64,000 nucleotides of DNA from Hydrogenobacter sp. T-2 (GCF_033971325.1 NZ_CP117180.1:1628951-1692950); one strand, 5' to 3'; positions 1-9,075 are shown, numbered from the stretch's first letter. Notes: generated by a model not told the origin, from the letters alone. Translations and numbers: made by a program.

Positions 1-79
1 GCTTTAAGCCAAAGGGCTCTGGCGTATTCTGAGCCATCACAAGGCTAACAAAAGCCAAAAGCAAAAGGAGAAACTTCAT
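1..79 (-). CDS. N-terminus of a small secreted protein (partial)
   Basis: Only the first 26 codons are in the window; the gene runs off the left edge. The ATG at 79-77 has a strong Shine-Dalgarno (GGAGG) just upstream. The peptide begins MKFLLLLLAFVSLVMAQ, a typical Sec signal peptide with likely cleavage after VMA. The mature protein starts around QNTPEPFG. No function can be read from so little sequence. Confidence 0.6.
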   Translation of the reverse strand, partial: MKFLLLLLAFVSLVMAQNTPEPFGLK

Positions 80-142
80 AGCCTACCTCCTGTGAGTTTC
101 TACAAAGAATATTAAACCCTCCATTAGGCTAAATTTCTGACA

Positions 143-715
143 CTACTCCCTCCACCTTCTGTATAGGTTATGCTCTATCCTCAGACTATCAAGCACTTTA
201 CCCACCACAAAGTCTACAAGCTCTTGCAGGCTTTTGGGTCTGTGATAAAAACCCGGGCTTGCGGGCATGACTATTGCACCTGCTTGTGAAACTTCAAGCA
301 TGTTTTTAAGATGAATCAAAGAGTAGGGTGCTTCTCTTACCAACAAAACAAGAGGAACTCTTTCCTTTAGTGCAACTTCGCATACTCTGTGGATAAGGTT
401 TTGGTTAGTCCCACAGGCTACATGAGAGAGGGTGCTCATGGAGCAGGGTGCTACCACCACACCCCTATAAAAGATAAGCCTTGAGCCACTGGCTACTGGA
501 TTGGCTATGTCCTTTTCTGGAATGAGCCTTACCTTTGGAAACTCCCTGAGTATCTCTGCCTTGGTTAGGTCAAGCTCTTGCTTTAGAACCACCCAGCCAG
601 AAGAGGAGACTATAAGGTCTATCTCAAAGTCCATTGAACTTAGAACCTGTAAGAGCCTATAGCCATATATGGCACCGCTTGCTCCTGTAATGCATACTAC
701 TATCTTGTTTGACAT
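143..715 (-). CDS. ubiX: Flavin prenyltransferase UbiX
   Basis: 190 aa, the normal length for UbiX. The family makes prenylated FMN from FMN and dimethylallyl phosphate, the cofactor of UbiD-type decarboxylases in quinone biosynthesis. The N-terminal flavin-binding signature ITGASGAIYG is present (residues about 9-18), followed by the Rossmann-like flavodoxin fold and the C-terminal MPASPGFYHRP segment seen in UbiX/Pad1 proteins. It is divergent from accC downstream. The start is followed at once by the SNKIVVCITGASG beta strand, so no other start is plausible. Confidence 0.9.
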   Translation of the reverse strand: MSNKIVVCITGASGAIYGYRLLQVLSSMDFEIDLIVSSSGWVVLKQELDLTKAEILREFPKVRLIPEKDIANPVASGSRLIFYRGVVVAPCSMSTLSHVACGTNQNLIHRVCEVALKERVPLVLLVREAPYSLIHLKNMLEVSQAGAIVMPASPGFYHRPKSLQELVDFVVGKVLDSLRIEHNLYRRWRE

Positions 716-753
716 GTGAAAATTGTATAGCCTTTGTGTGTAAAATAGTCTTG

Positions 754-2085
754 ATGCAAAGCCTTCTTATAGCCAATAGAGGTGAGATAGCGGTTAGAGT
801 TATAAGAACCGCCAAAGAAATGGGCATAAGGACTATAGCCATATACTCAGAAGCGGATGCAAACAGCATGCACGTAAAACTTGCAGACAAAGGCATATGC
901 ATAGGACCTCCAGAACCCTCAAAGAGCTATTTAGACACGCCCAGAATAATGTCTGCCCTTGAGGTCTCGGGTGCAGATGCGGTCCACCCGGGATACGGCT
1001 TTTTGTCAGAAAACCCCAAGTTTGCAGAAATAGTTAGGGCGAGTGGTAAGATCTTTGTGGGTCCTTCTGCGGAAACCCTTGAACTAATCGGTGATAAAGT
1101 AAAGGCAAAAGAGGTGGCAAAAAAGGTTGGACTTCCCCTTGTGCCGGGAAGCGATGGACCTGTGGACTTTCAGAAGGCTCTTGAGGTGGCAAGCAAGATA
1201 GGTTATCCAATAGTTATAAAAGCCGCCGCAGGTGGAGGAGGAAGAGGCATAAGAGTTATAAACAACGAAAAGGAGCTAAGGGAGAAATTACCTTTAGCCA
1301 TGCAGGAGGCACAAGTAGCCTTTGGAGATGGAAGAGTATACATTGAAAAGTATCTCATAAACCCCAAACACATAGAAATCCAAGTCCTTGCAGACAAATA
1401 TGGAAAGGTGCTTACCCTCGGAGAAAGGGAGTGCTCCATCCAAAGAAGACATCAAAAACTCATAGAAGAAGCTCCAAGTTCTTATCTTACAGAAGAAAAG
1501 AGAAGAGAAATGGAAGAACTTGTGGCTGAATTTTGCAGAGAGATAGGATATGAGGGTGCAGGCACGGTGGAATTTCTTGTAGACCAAGAGGGCAACTTCT
1601 ATTTTATGGAGATGAACGGACGCATACAGGTAGAGCATCCTGTCACGGAGATAGTCTATGGCATAGACTTGGTAGAGTGGCAGATAAGAATAGCAAGGGG
1701 TGAAAAATTAAACATACAAAAGCCAGAAAGAAGAGGCTACGCCATAGAGTGTAGAATAAATGCGGAGGACCCAAATACCTTTTTACCCTCTCCTGGCATG
1801 GTAGAAGAGTTATATCTCCCAGGAGGCTATGGTGTTAGGGTAGACACTCACCTATACTGTGGCTACTCTGTGCCACCCTATTATGACTCTCTCCTTGCCA
1901 AGCTCATATGCTGGGGGCAAACAAGAGAAGAGGCTATAAAGAGGTCTATAAGAGCCCTTGAGGAGTTTAGAATATCTGGCAGTGGACTAAAGACCAACAT
2001 AGAATTTCACAAGAGGGTTCTCTCCAGTAGAGAATTCCAACAGGGAAAACATCACATAAGGTTTGTAGAAGAGCTTATGATATGA
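754..2085 (+). CDS. accC: Biotin carboxylase subunit (AccC)
   Basis: ATP-dependent carboxylation of biotin on a carrier protein. Motifs in order: HPGYGFLSEN, the glycine-rich ATP loop GGGGRGIRV, RECSIQRRHQK, and the carboxylase signature region NGRIQVEHPVTE. The start at 754 (MQSLLIANRGEIAVRV) matches the family; an upstream in-frame ATG at 709 would add 15 unrelated residues and overlap ubiX. At 443 aa it has AccC length and lacks the C-terminal extension of the Hydrogenobacter 2-oxoglutarate carboxylase subunit CfiB, so acetyl-CoA carboxylase is favoured. One oddity: the usual MNTR is MNGR here. Its stop overlaps the next start (ATGA at 2082). Confidence 0.85.
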   Translation: MQSLLIANRGEIAVRVIRTAKEMGIRTIAIYSEADANSMHVKLADKGICIGPPEPSKSYLDTPRIMSALEVSGADAVHPGYGFLSENPKFAEIVRASGKIFVGPSAETLELIGDKVKAKEVAKKVGLPLVPGSDGPVDFQKALEVASKIGYPIVIKAAAGGGGRGIRVINNEKELREKLPLAMQEAQVAFGDGRVYIEKYLINPKHIEIQVLADKYGKVLTLGERECSIQRRHQKLIEEAPSSYLTEEKRREMEELVAEFCREIGYEGAGTVEFLVDQEGNFYFMEMNGRIQVEHPVTEIVYGIDLVEWQIRIARGEKLNIQKPERRGYAIECRINAEDPNTFLPSPGMVEELYLPGGYGVRVDTHLYCGYSVPPYYDSLLAKLICWGQTREEAIKRSIRALEEFRISGSGLKTNIEFHKRVLSSREFQQGKHHIRFVEELMI

Positions 2086-3026
2086 GGGAGAGGTTCAGAC
2101 AATTCTTAAGTAGACTCTTTTACCAAAGACGTGTGCCAGCATCACTTCTAATGTATGGAAAGGAAGGCATAGGAAAAAGGGATATAGCCTTTGAATTTGC
2201 AAGTTCCCTTTTGTGTCTACAAGAAAAATACCCACCCTGTGGAGAGTGTGAGTCTTGCTTCCATATGAAGGACTTTAAAGAGAAAAAGGAAGAGGAGTTA
2301 GCCTTCTACGGAGAGGACAAGAGAGGTAAAAAGGTTTATCTCTACCTCCAAGGAGACCACCCAGACTTTATATACCTCAAGCCAGAAAAGGCTGAGATAA
2401 AGATAGACCAAATAAGAGGCGTTAAGGACTTTGTATATCTTAAACCCGCCCTATCTAAAAGAAAGGTAGTTCTTATAGAGCCTGCGGATGCTATGAACAT
2501 GCAGGCACAGAATGCCCTTTTGAAGGTTCTTGAAGAGCCTCCCGAGGATACCCATTTTCTCTTGGTAGCCAACAAGCTCCAAAAAATACTGCCTACCATA
2601 AAATCCCGCAGCTTTCTCCTTGAAGTTCCACCGTTGAGCGAAGAAGAATTGAAAGAAAAAACAGGAATAGATGACCCACTAATCCTTGAACTTTCTGAAG
2701 GAAGCCTTGAGATAGCTCTGAAGTTAAAGGAGGACATAGAGCTAATAAACACCGCAAAGGCTTTGCTTGAAGGCGATATACTTACACTATACAAAAAAGC
2801 CCTTGAGGTAGAAAACTGGGAATATGAGAGACAAGCCTTGCTTTTGAAAGTTATCATAAGCCTGCTTCACAAAAAATATTTGGAAACAAGGCAAGAGGTT
2901 TACCAGCAATCTCTTGACAAAGCGTCCATGGGGTTAGAATATTTAAGCAAAGGTATAAGGTTGAGCCTTTTGCTTTTTCAGCTTAGAGGAGGTGTGAATA
3001 ATGTCTTACATAAAGGCAAAGTTTAA
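2082..3026 (+). CDS. holB: DNA polymerase III delta-prime-like clamp-loader subunit
   Basis: 314 aa AAA+ protein of the clamp loader. A P-loop-like GKEGIGKRD (about residues 26-34) lacks the Thr/Ser after the lysine, as in delta-prime subunits that do not hydrolyse ATP. Zinc-module cysteines follow (CLQEKYPPCGECESC). NMQAQNALLKVLEEPPEDTHF is the conserved region before the sensor segment IKSRS. It overlaps accC by an ATGA and the next gene by 26 bp, so the three are cotranscribed and probably translationally coupled. Confidence 0.85.
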   Translation: MRERFRQFLSRLFYQRRVPASLLMYGKEGIGKRDIAFEFASSLLCLQEKYPPCGECESCFHMKDFKEKKEEELAFYGEDKRGKKVYLYLQGDHPDFIYLKPEKAEIKIDQIRGVKDFVYLKPALSKRKVVLIEPADAMNMQAQNALLKVLEEPPEDTHFLLVANKLQKILPTIKSRSFLLEVPPLSEEELKEKTGIDDPLILELSEGSLEIALKLKEDIELINTAKALLEGDILTLYKKALEVENWEYERQALLLKVIISLLHKKYLETRQEVYQQSLDKASMGLEYLSKGIRLSLLLFQLRGGVNNVLHKGKV

Positions 3027-3867
3027 GGATACCAATAAGGTGCTTCAGGTTGAAGGTGTATGGGAAAAGGATGTATCCCGGGGCGAGCTTCTTGTAGTTC
3101 AATCAGAAAAGGGAGAGGAGGTGGTAAGGGTGCTTGGCACTTCAAAGGAGCCCTCTTCTTATAGAGCCATATTCCTTAGAAAGGCAAAAAGAGAAGACAT
3201 ACAGAGGATGGAAGAAAACGAAGAGAAAGCCAAGGAGGCAATGGCAGTATGCAAAAAGAAGATAATTGAACATGGGCTTGACATGAAGCTCATAAAGACC
3301 TACATACCCTTAGACAAGAGTAAGATATTCTTCTACTATACTTCCGACCATAGGGTAGACTTTAGGAACCTTGTCAGAGACCTTGCAAAGATATTCAAAA
3401 AAAGGATAGAGATGAGGCAGGTGGGAGTGAGAGACGCGGTGCAGATGCTCGGATGGGTTGGTGCATGCGGAGATATGCCTTGCTGTATAAGATTTCAGGA
3501 AGAGTTCCAGTCTGTGTCTTTACGCGATATAGAGGAGCAAAACCTCCCCCTATCGCCTCAGAAGTTTACAGGTCCTTGCGGAAGACTTATGTGTTGTTTG
3601 GTCTTTGAAAGGGAAAACTACCTCATAAAGTCCATACTACCCGAGGCAGGAAGTGAACTTTGCTACGGAGGCAAAGTCTACAAAGTTCTGCATGTTGACC
3701 CCATAAAGTGGAAGATAAGTCTTGTCTCAGAAGATTCAAAAAAGGAGATAGACTTAGAAGACGTATTGCCGGGGGGCTACGAAAAGGCTCTCAAACACTG
3801 CCAAACTTGTGGCGGTTGTTGTAGAAGGGCTTCTGTGGAAAATGAGGCTTTTGCAGGAATTGAGTAG
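3001..3867 (+). CDS. PSP1 C-terminal domain protein (YaaT/RicT-like)
   Basis: 288 aa. It carries the PSP1 family core with three Cys-rich blocks: GACGDMPCCIRF, CGRLMCCLVFE and a C-terminal CQTCGGCC. In Bacillus the homologue (YaaT, RicT) belongs to the Y-complex that modulates RNase Y and binds Fe-S clusters. Like many bacterial PSP1 genes it lies directly after a holB-like gene. The last Cys block lies in the region overlapping the start of the RlmN-like gene. The molecular role here is an inference from the family. Confidence 0.8.
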   Translation: MSYIKAKFKDTNKVLQVEGVWEKDVSRGELLVVQSEKGEEVVRVLGTSKEPSSYRAIFLRKAKREDIQRMEENEEKAKEAMAVCKKKIIEHGLDMKLIKTYIPLDKSKIFFYYTSDHRVDFRNLVRDLAKIFKKRIEMRQVGVRDAVQMLGWVGACGDMPCCIRFQEEFQSVSLRDIEEQNLPLSPQKFTGPCGRLMCCLVFERENYLIKSILPEAGSELCYGGKVYKVLHVDPIKWKISLVSEDSKKEIDLEDVLPGGYEKALKHCQTCGGCCRRASVENEAFAGIE

Positions 3868-4663
3868 TAATCTTAACAGGCTGTTTCTCCTTGAGCTTCA
3901 TGACGGAAGTAGGGTTGAAGCAGTCTACTATAGAGGTGATACCCTCTGTATATCCACTCAAGTGGGTTGTGCAATAGGCTGTCCCTTTTGCCTTTCAGGT
4001 AAGGGTGGGCTTTTGAGAAACCTTTCTGCGGAGGAGATAATACTGCAATATGAACTTTTGAAAGATAGGCTTGAAATAAGAGGTATAGCCTTTGCGGGTA
4101 TAGGTGAGCCTCTTATGAACTGGGAAGCGGTAAAGAAAGCCTTCTGGCACTTTAAGGCTTTGGGCTTGAGGGTGAGCTTCTACACAACAGGATACCCAGT
4201 TAAAAAACTTAGAGAGCTTTTAGCCTTACCTCATAGAGGAGTTAGCATATCTGTGCATTCTGTGAAAGAAGAAACAAGGAAAAGACTGCTTCCTTATGCT
4301 GGTAGTTTGGAAGATCTTATACAAACCTTAAGAGAAGAGCTTTCCAGTATGTCTTTGAGGAAGAGGAAAAAGATAAGCCTCGCTTACTTGCTTCTTAAAG
4401 GAGTAAACGATACGGAAGAGGAGCTGAAGGATTTTGCCATGCTTGTAAAATCCTTGGGAGTGAGTGCCACATTGTTGAGGTATAACCAAACAGTAGGCAA
4501 ATTCAAGGATGTGGAGGACTGGGAGTATGAGAGAGCCTTTCTACTTTTGAAATCTTATGGCATAAGGGTTACGCTCTCCAACAGATTTAGAAAAGACCCT
4601 CTTGGAGGATGCGGGACGCTTGTAGCAAACAGAAACCCTACAATGTGTTTAGAAGGTCTCTAA
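3842..4663 (+). CDS. rlmN: RlmN-like radical SAM RNA methyltransferase
   Basis: 273 aa from the ATG at 3842 (MRLLQELSSNL), inside the end of the PSP1 gene. The radical SAM triad CAIGCPFC is present. Both methyl-transfer cysteines expected of RlmN also seem conserved: one in DTLCISTQVG and one near the C-terminus in GGCGTLVANR. RlmN methylates A2503 of 23S rRNA and A37 of some tRNAs. The protein is about 80 residues shorter than E. coli RlmN because most of the N-terminal RNA-binding domain is missing, so substrate choice may differ. The 3' end overlaps the convergent rlpA by 26 bp. Confidence 0.8.
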   Translation: MRLLQELSSNLNRLFLLELHDGSRVEAVYYRGDTLCISTQVGCAIGCPFCLSGKGGLLRNLSAEEIILQYELLKDRLEIRGIAFAGIGEPLMNWEAVKKAFWHFKALGLRVSFYTTGYPVKKLRELLALPHRGVSISVHSVKEETRKRLLPYAGSLEDLIQTLREELSSMSLRKRKKISLAYLLLKGVNDTEEELKDFAMLVKSLGVSATLLRYNQTVGKFKDVEDWEYERAFLLLKSYGIRVTLSNRFRKDPLGGCGTLVANRNPTMCLEGL

Positions 4664-5060
4664 TAATCTCTTCGTGAACCTCCTCGCTAAGTTCATCACC
4701 CTTTACCGCACAGTAGAGGGGCATTACCTGAACCTTAGCTACACCTTGCCTTAGCATTCCTATCTTTTCCGCTGCGGATTTTGAGAGGTCTATTATTCTG
4801 CTCCTTTTGGCTGGTCCCCTATCTGTTACTACCACAACTACTTCTTCCCCATTACTGAGGTTCTTAACCAGTAGATAGGTTCCAAGGGGGTAATCTCTTG
4901 ACGCTGCGGTAAACTTGTGCTTATTGAAAACCTCTCCTGAGCTTGTTTTCCTACCATGAAACTTTCCACCATACCAGCTTGCATAGCCCTCTTGAACCTT
5001 ACAGTCCTGAGCGAGGGCAAAGGAAAAAAATAGCAAGGCTGTAAGTATGGCTGTTTTCAT
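4638..5060 (-). CDS. rlpA: RlpA-like septal lytic transglycosylase
   Basis: 140 aa with a signal peptide (MKTAILTALLFFSFALA). The double-psi beta-barrel domain carries the RlpA signatures ASWYGGKFHGRKTSSGE, LGTYLLVKNL and VTDRGP. Family members cleave denuded glycan strands or bind septal peptidoglycan. There is no SPOR domain, so this is the short form. A good ribosome site (GGAGGT) precedes the start. Confidence 0.85.
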   Translation of the reverse strand: MKTAILTALLFFSFALAQDCKVQEGYASWYGGKFHGRKTSSGEVFNKHKFTAASRDYPLGTYLLVKNLSNGEEVVVVVTDRGPAKRSRIIDLSKSAAEKIGMLRQGVAKVQVMPLYCAVKGDELSEEVHEEIIRDLLNTL

Positions 5061-5150
5061 GAAAATACCTCCTGTAGGTTGTAGTTCTTTAATGATACTA
5101 CATATCCTTTTGACTTTTCAACTGAGTTTTTCTGATGTAAAATTCTATAG

Positions 5151-5423
5151 ATGATAGCTCTAAAAATATATGTAAGTGGTATAGTGCAAGGTGTAGGTTA
5201 TAGGGCTTTTACAAAAAGGATTGCTCAGAGTTATGGTCTTACTGGTTGGGTTAAAAACTTGCCCGATGGAAGGGTTGAGGTTTTTGTTCAGGGAGATAAG
5301 GAGGTGGTATGGGAGTTTTTGAAACAACTTTGGGAGGGTCCTCCTGCGGGAAGAGTTGACCGCATGGAGATCCTCAAGGAGGTGCCAAGCCATGAGGAAA
5401 GGGATTTTACTATTAGGTATTAG
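5151..5423 (+). CDS. acyP: Acylphosphatase
   Basis: 90 aa, full length for the family. The catalytic arginine lies in GIVQGVGYRAF and the catalytic asparagine in GWVKNLPDGRVEV. It hydrolyses acyl phosphates such as carbamoyl phosphate in the cytoplasm. The 3' end overlaps the start of the LysM gene by 32 bp, so the two are cotranscribed. Confidence 0.92.
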   Translation: MIALKIYVSGIVQGVGYRAFTKRIAQSYGLTGWVKNLPDGRVEVFVQGDKEVVWEFLKQLWEGPPAGRVDRMEILKEVPSHEERDFTIRY

Positions 5424-6804
5424 TCTTAGCTTTTCCTTTGCCCTGGAATGTAAAAACTATAGGGTAAAAGAAGGGGACACTCTGGAAAGGATAGCCAGGA
5501 GAGAGGGAATAGATATAAACACCCTAAAGTCTGCCAACAGAGGTATTGATGAGAGAAGGCTAAGAGTTGGTCAAACAATATGCATACCAGTAAAAGCCAC
5601 ACAAGTAAGGTCTACAGAAAAATACGCCATATATGAGGTAAAGAGAGGAGATACTCTACAGAGGATAGCAAATAGCTTTGGTGTTGATGTAAAAACTCTT
5701 AAGGAATTTAATAACTTGAAAGATGATAGAATTGTGGAAGGTCAGAAGATAAGGATTCCTGCAAGAACAAGTGCTAATAGAATAGAAGGATCTACAATAG
5801 AAAATCATGATATCTACACAGTAAGAAGAGGTGGAAGGCTTGAGCATGTGGCACAAGCGACAGGTGTCCCTCTTAGAGATTTAGAAAGGCTCAATCCAGA
5901 GTTAAGGGGTAAATGGCTTCCTGCAGGCACAAAGGTGAGAGTGCCTAAGGGTAGCTTGCAAGCAAAAACAGAAGGGAGAGAAAGCCCAGGAGAAAAGTAT
6001 GAGATTTATACCGTTAAAAGAGGTGGAAGGCTTGAGCATGTGGCACAGGCGACAGGTGTCCCTCTTAGAGATTTAGAAAGGCTCAATCCAGAGTTAAGGG
6101 GTAAATGGCTTCCTGCAGGCACAAAAGTAAAAGTGCCTGTAAGAGAAAGGCAATTGGCGGAGGCAAGAAGGAGGCAAGAAAATTATGATATATATAAAGT
6201 TAGGAGAGGAGGCAGACTTAGCGATGTTTCTAGGGTGACAGGCGTTCCGCTTAGGGAATTGGAAAGATTAAACCCAGAGCTAAAGGGTAAATTTTTAAGG
6301 GCTGGGACAGAGGTAAAAATTCCTAAGAGAGAAACCCTAACCGCAGAAGGACCAACACAGGATAGAAGACAGCAGGTCAGTAGGAGAGAGGAAAGGGCTG
6401 TATTAGCAGAGCCAGAGAGGGAGACGCCTACCATCTTAGCACCAAGAAATCTAAATATACCAATACCTGTTGAAGGTAAGGTTGTCAAAGTGCCAAAAGG
6501 TATAGAAATCTCTGCACCCTGCTCATCACCTGTAAGAGCTGTTGAAGAAGGCAGAGTAATTTATAGCGGAGGTGACCTACAGGCTTATGGAAATATGGTC
6601 ATAGTTGAGCATGAAAACTTTATATCCCTGTATGCCTACAACGAGACAAATCTCGTTAGAAGAGGAGAGAGAGTAAGCAGGGGACAGGTTATAGCTAAAG
6701 TGGGCAAGAAAAACAACTCTGAAGAGTGCATACTAAGGTTTGAGCTGAGAAATAAGGAGGGTGTCCCCCTCGACCCAACAGAATACATTAGAGACCTTCA
6801 GTAA
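5392..6804 (+). CDS. Secreted five-LysM protein with degenerate M23 (NlpD/EnvC-like) domain
   Basis: The start at 5392 has an ideal Shine-Dalgarno (AAGGAGG) and opens a signal peptide (RKGILLLGISLSFSFA), giving 470 aa. Five LysM repeats follow, ending about residue 320. Repeats 1 and 2 have the normal GDTL turn; repeats 3-5 read GGRL. Repeats 3 and 4 are almost identical at DNA level (about 5815-5945 and 6004-6134), a recent duplication. The last 120 residues form an M23/LytM fold, but the metal-binding histidines are replaced (LRFELR and SLYAYN where active enzymes have LHFELR and SLYAHN). It is therefore probably an amidase activator or wall-binding factor like NlpD, not a peptidase. Confidence 0.85.
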   Translation: MRKGILLLGISLSFSFALECKNYRVKEGDTLERIARREGIDINTLKSANRGIDERRLRVGQTICIPVKATQVRSTEKYAIYEVKRGDTLQRIANSFGVDVKTLKEFNNLKDDRIVEGQKIRIPARTSANRIEGSTIENHDIYTVRRGGRLEHVAQATGVPLRDLERLNPELRGKWLPAGTKVRVPKGSLQAKTEGRESPGEKYEIYTVKRGGRLEHVAQATGVPLRDLERLNPELRGKWLPAGTKVKVPVRERQLAEARRRQENYDIYKVRRGGRLSDVSRVTGVPLRELERLNPELKGKFLRAGTEVKIPKRETLTAEGPTQDRRQQVSRREERAVLAEPERETPTILAPRNLNIPIPVEGKVVKVPKGIEISAPCSSPVRAVEEGRVIYSGGDLQAYGNMVIVEHENFISLYAYNETNLVRRGERVSRGQVIAKVGKKNNSEECILRFELRNKEGVPLDPTEYIRDLQ

Positions 6805-7414
6805 AGAGCCTATCACCTATATCTCCAACTCCTGGGACTATGTAGCCTGCGGGGTTTAGACCCTCATCTATGTTAAGAATAAAAAGGTCAACATCCGGAT
6901 GTTCTGAAATTATCCTTTCAACTCCTTCAGGTGAGGCAACAAGGTTTAGAGATATGAGTCTTTTGGGCTTCAGAGGTTTTAATTCACTCAGGGCAAGGTT
7001 AAGAGTGCCTCCCGTCGCTAACATGGGGTCAAGCAAAACCACACATTTGCCTTCCAAGGATGGCAGTCTTTTGTAAAAGAGCTCTGCCTCTAAGTTTTGC
7101 TCCTTCCTTTTTATAGCTAAGAACCCTACCCCTGCACCCGGCAATGCCTGTAGAGCACCATTTAACAGAGGAAGACCAGCTCTAAGTATGCAAACAAACA
7201 CAAAATCCTCTTCTTCCACAAACTCAAAATCCCCAACACCTGTAGGTGTCTCAATTCTTTCTACTCTTATAGGGATATCTTCAAATATTAGAGGCATGCT
7301 CATAAGGGCTATTTCCTCAAGAAGAGTTCTTAACTTATCTGGTGGAGTTTGTTTTTGCCTCACAATATTTAGCTTGTGCTTTAGTAATGGATTGTTAAGA
7401 ACCCTCAGTGCCAT
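6788..7414 (-). CDS. upp: Uracil phosphoribosyltransferase
   Basis: 208 aa. It converts uracil and PRPP to UMP in pyrimidine salvage. The PRPP loop VLLDPMLATGGTL and the C-terminal uracil-binding region GYIVPGVGDIGDRLF are intact. It is last in a four-gene minus-strand run (dapA, DUF4149 gene, rusA-like, upp) with short overlaps at each junction. Confidence 0.95.
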   Translation of the reverse strand: MALRVLNNPLLKHKLNIVRQKQTPPDKLRTLLEEIALMSMPLIFEDIPIRVERIETPTGVGDFEFVEEEDFVFVCILRAGLPLLNGALQALPGAGVGFLAIKRKEQNLEAELFYKRLPSLEGKCVVLLDPMLATGGTLNLALSELKPLKPKRLISLNLVASPEGVERIISEHPDVDLFILNIDEGLNPAGYIVPGVGDIGDRLFTEGL

Positions 7415-7769
7415 AATTAAATTCTCCCAATCTTATTATGGTCCCTTGCAGACCTTTTACAACTTTCTTTATAGTTCTTACCTCGTATATCTGACTGTCG
7501 TTTTTTATCACGCCACCCCTTTCTAAGATATCCCACAGGCTTTTTAGCATATTGTCTATGTCTCTTCTCCTATGGTTAGGAAGCACAAGCTCCACATAAA
7601 CTGACAGTTTACCTTCTAATGGCTCTCCTTTGTATTGCTCCCTTATCTCCCACAAAGCACTAACTTCCCAGTTTTTTACCCTTGGAGGTTTGAACACTCT
7701 GCCACCTCTTCTCCTTATATACCTATTGCTCTTAGGCACTGGAAGCATGGAAAGTCTCAATTCTATCAT
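7395..7769 (-). CDS. RusA-like Holliday junction resolvase
   Basis: 124 aa when started at 7769, where the ATG overlaps the upstream TGA (ATGA); longer in-frame starts run far into the upstream gene. The acidic cluster RRRDIDNMLKSLWDIL plus NDSQIYEVRTIKK is the RusA metal-binding and DNA-binding signature. RusA cuts four-way junctions. The gene is often phage-borne, but here it sits in a housekeeping operon with compatible codon use. The 3' end overlaps upp by 20 bp. Confidence 0.75.
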   Translation of the reverse strand: MIELRLSMLPVPKSNRYIRRRGGRVFKPPRVKNWEVSALWEIREQYKGEPLEGKLSVYVELVLPNHRRRDIDNMLKSLWDILERGGVIKNDSQIYEVRTIKKVVKGLQGTIIRLGEFNYGTEGS

Positions 7770-8158
7770 TTTCTCATAAGAACTATGCATATAAGAAGCG
7801 TAAGGAAAAGGCTCAGTAAATTCATACCCATGGATATACCATGCCACTTCATAAAGGCTTGATAGTCTACCATCTTTAGATTATGAGCGGTGGGAAGCAC
7901 GTAAAAGATATGGAGTGCATGGGTTAAAGCGTTTACAAGAGCCAATCCGAATATTAGCTTACCGTATTTAAAGCCAAGTATTAAGGTAATAAGAGAAACT
8001 ACAAGCCCAAGGCTAAAGTATACAGGGAAAACCTTCTCCACCACCACACCCGCCTGTTCTTTTTGAAGCACCTTAAAAAGAGTGGGAGCAATAAAGAAAC
8101 TAAAGAAAGAGCCAAGCCCAAGGTATAGGGAGTTTATAAATAGCAAAAACTTAAGCAT
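7766..8158 (-). CDS. DUF4149-type integral membrane protein
   Basis: 130 aa with four predicted membrane helices. The pattern NSLYLGLGSFFSFFIAPTLF followed by a helix rich in Gly and Ser resembles the DUF4149/TMEM205 group. Function is unknown. It overlaps dapA and the rusA-like gene by a few bases, so it is cotranscribed with both. Confidence 0.6.
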   Translation of the reverse strand: MLKFLLFINSLYLGLGSFFSFFIAPTLFKVLQKEQAGVVVEKVFPVYFSLGLVVSLITLILGFKYGKLIFGLALVNALTHALHIFYVLPTAHNLKMVDYQAFMKWHGISMGMNLLSLFLTLLICIVLMRK

Positions 8159-9041
8159 CTCTAACCACGGGAAGTTTGTATTTTTTAAGAGTTTGTATGA
8201 GCTTTTCTTCGTTTTCTGGCTTCATGGGACAAAGGGGAAGCCTGAACTCCTTTTCACACATTCCAAGAGCCCAGCAGGCGGTCTTTACAGGAATGGGATT
8301 CGTCTCTATAAAGAGCACTTTAAAGAGGTCAAAAAGGTAATAGTGCAGTTCCCTTGCCTTTTGAAAATCACCCTTTAGAGCATAGTCCACAAGGGCTTTC
8401 ACTTCTCTCGGCATTATATTGTTGGCAACAGATACTACACCCTTTGCACCCAAAGCCATCATGGGTAAAGTAAGGGAATCGTCTCCAGATAGTATGGTAA
8501 AGTTTTCTCCTAAGAGCCTTTTTAGTTCAGAAATCCTGTCCATGCTTGGTGTAGACTCCTTTGAGCCTATTATGTTGGGACAGTCCTTTACAAGCCTGTA
8601 TATTGTCTCTGGGGATATTTCCACTCCAGTCCTTGAAGGTATATTGTAGAGAATTATTGGAATGTCCACCTCATCCGCTACAGTTTTGAAGTGTTGGTAT
8701 AGTCCCTCTTGGGTAGGTTTGTTGTAGTAGGGGACTACAAGAAGACAGGCATCCGCACCCACCCTTTTTGCATGAGATGTGAGCTCTATGGCTTCATGAG
8801 TGGCGTTTGCACCCGTGCCTGCAATTACCTTTATCCTTCCGTTAGCATACTTGACCGCATGCTCCACTACCCTCTCATGCTCTTCAAAGGTAAGAGTAGG
8901 AGACTCTCCAGTTGTCCCGCACACTAAAATAGCATCCGTGTGGTTGTTTACATGAAAGTCTATTAGGCTCTCAAGGGCTTTAAAATCAACCTCTCCGTCC
9001 TTAAAGGGTGTTATGAGAGCGACGATTGAACCTTGAAACAT
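8151..9041 (-). CDS. dapA: 4-hydroxy-tetrahydrodipicolinate synthase
   Basis: 296 aa, full length. It condenses pyruvate and aspartate semialdehyde, the first committed step to lysine and diaminopimelate. GTTGESPTL is the phosphate-like loop, the catalytic tyrosine lies in VVPYYNKPTQEG, and the Schiff-base lysine in IIGSKESTPS. The aspartokinase of the same pathway is in the window at 14717-15955. tRNA-Asp lies just upstream. Confidence 0.95.
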   Translation of the reverse strand: MFQGSIVALITPFKDGEVDFKALESLIDFHVNNHTDAILVCGTTGESPTLTFEEHERVVEHAVKYANGRIKVIAGTGANATHEAIELTSHAKRVGADACLLVVPYYNKPTQEGLYQHFKTVADEVDIPIILYNIPSRTGVEISPETIYRLVKDCPNIIGSKESTPSMDRISELKRLLGENFTILSGDDSLTLPMMALGAKGVVSVANNIMPREVKALVDYALKGDFQKARELHYYLFDLFKVLFIETNPIPVKTACWALGMCEKEFRLPLCPMKPENEEKLIQTLKKYKLPVVRDA

Positions 9042-9075
9042 AAGAAAGATTATAACATATGACTTTTTACAAGAG

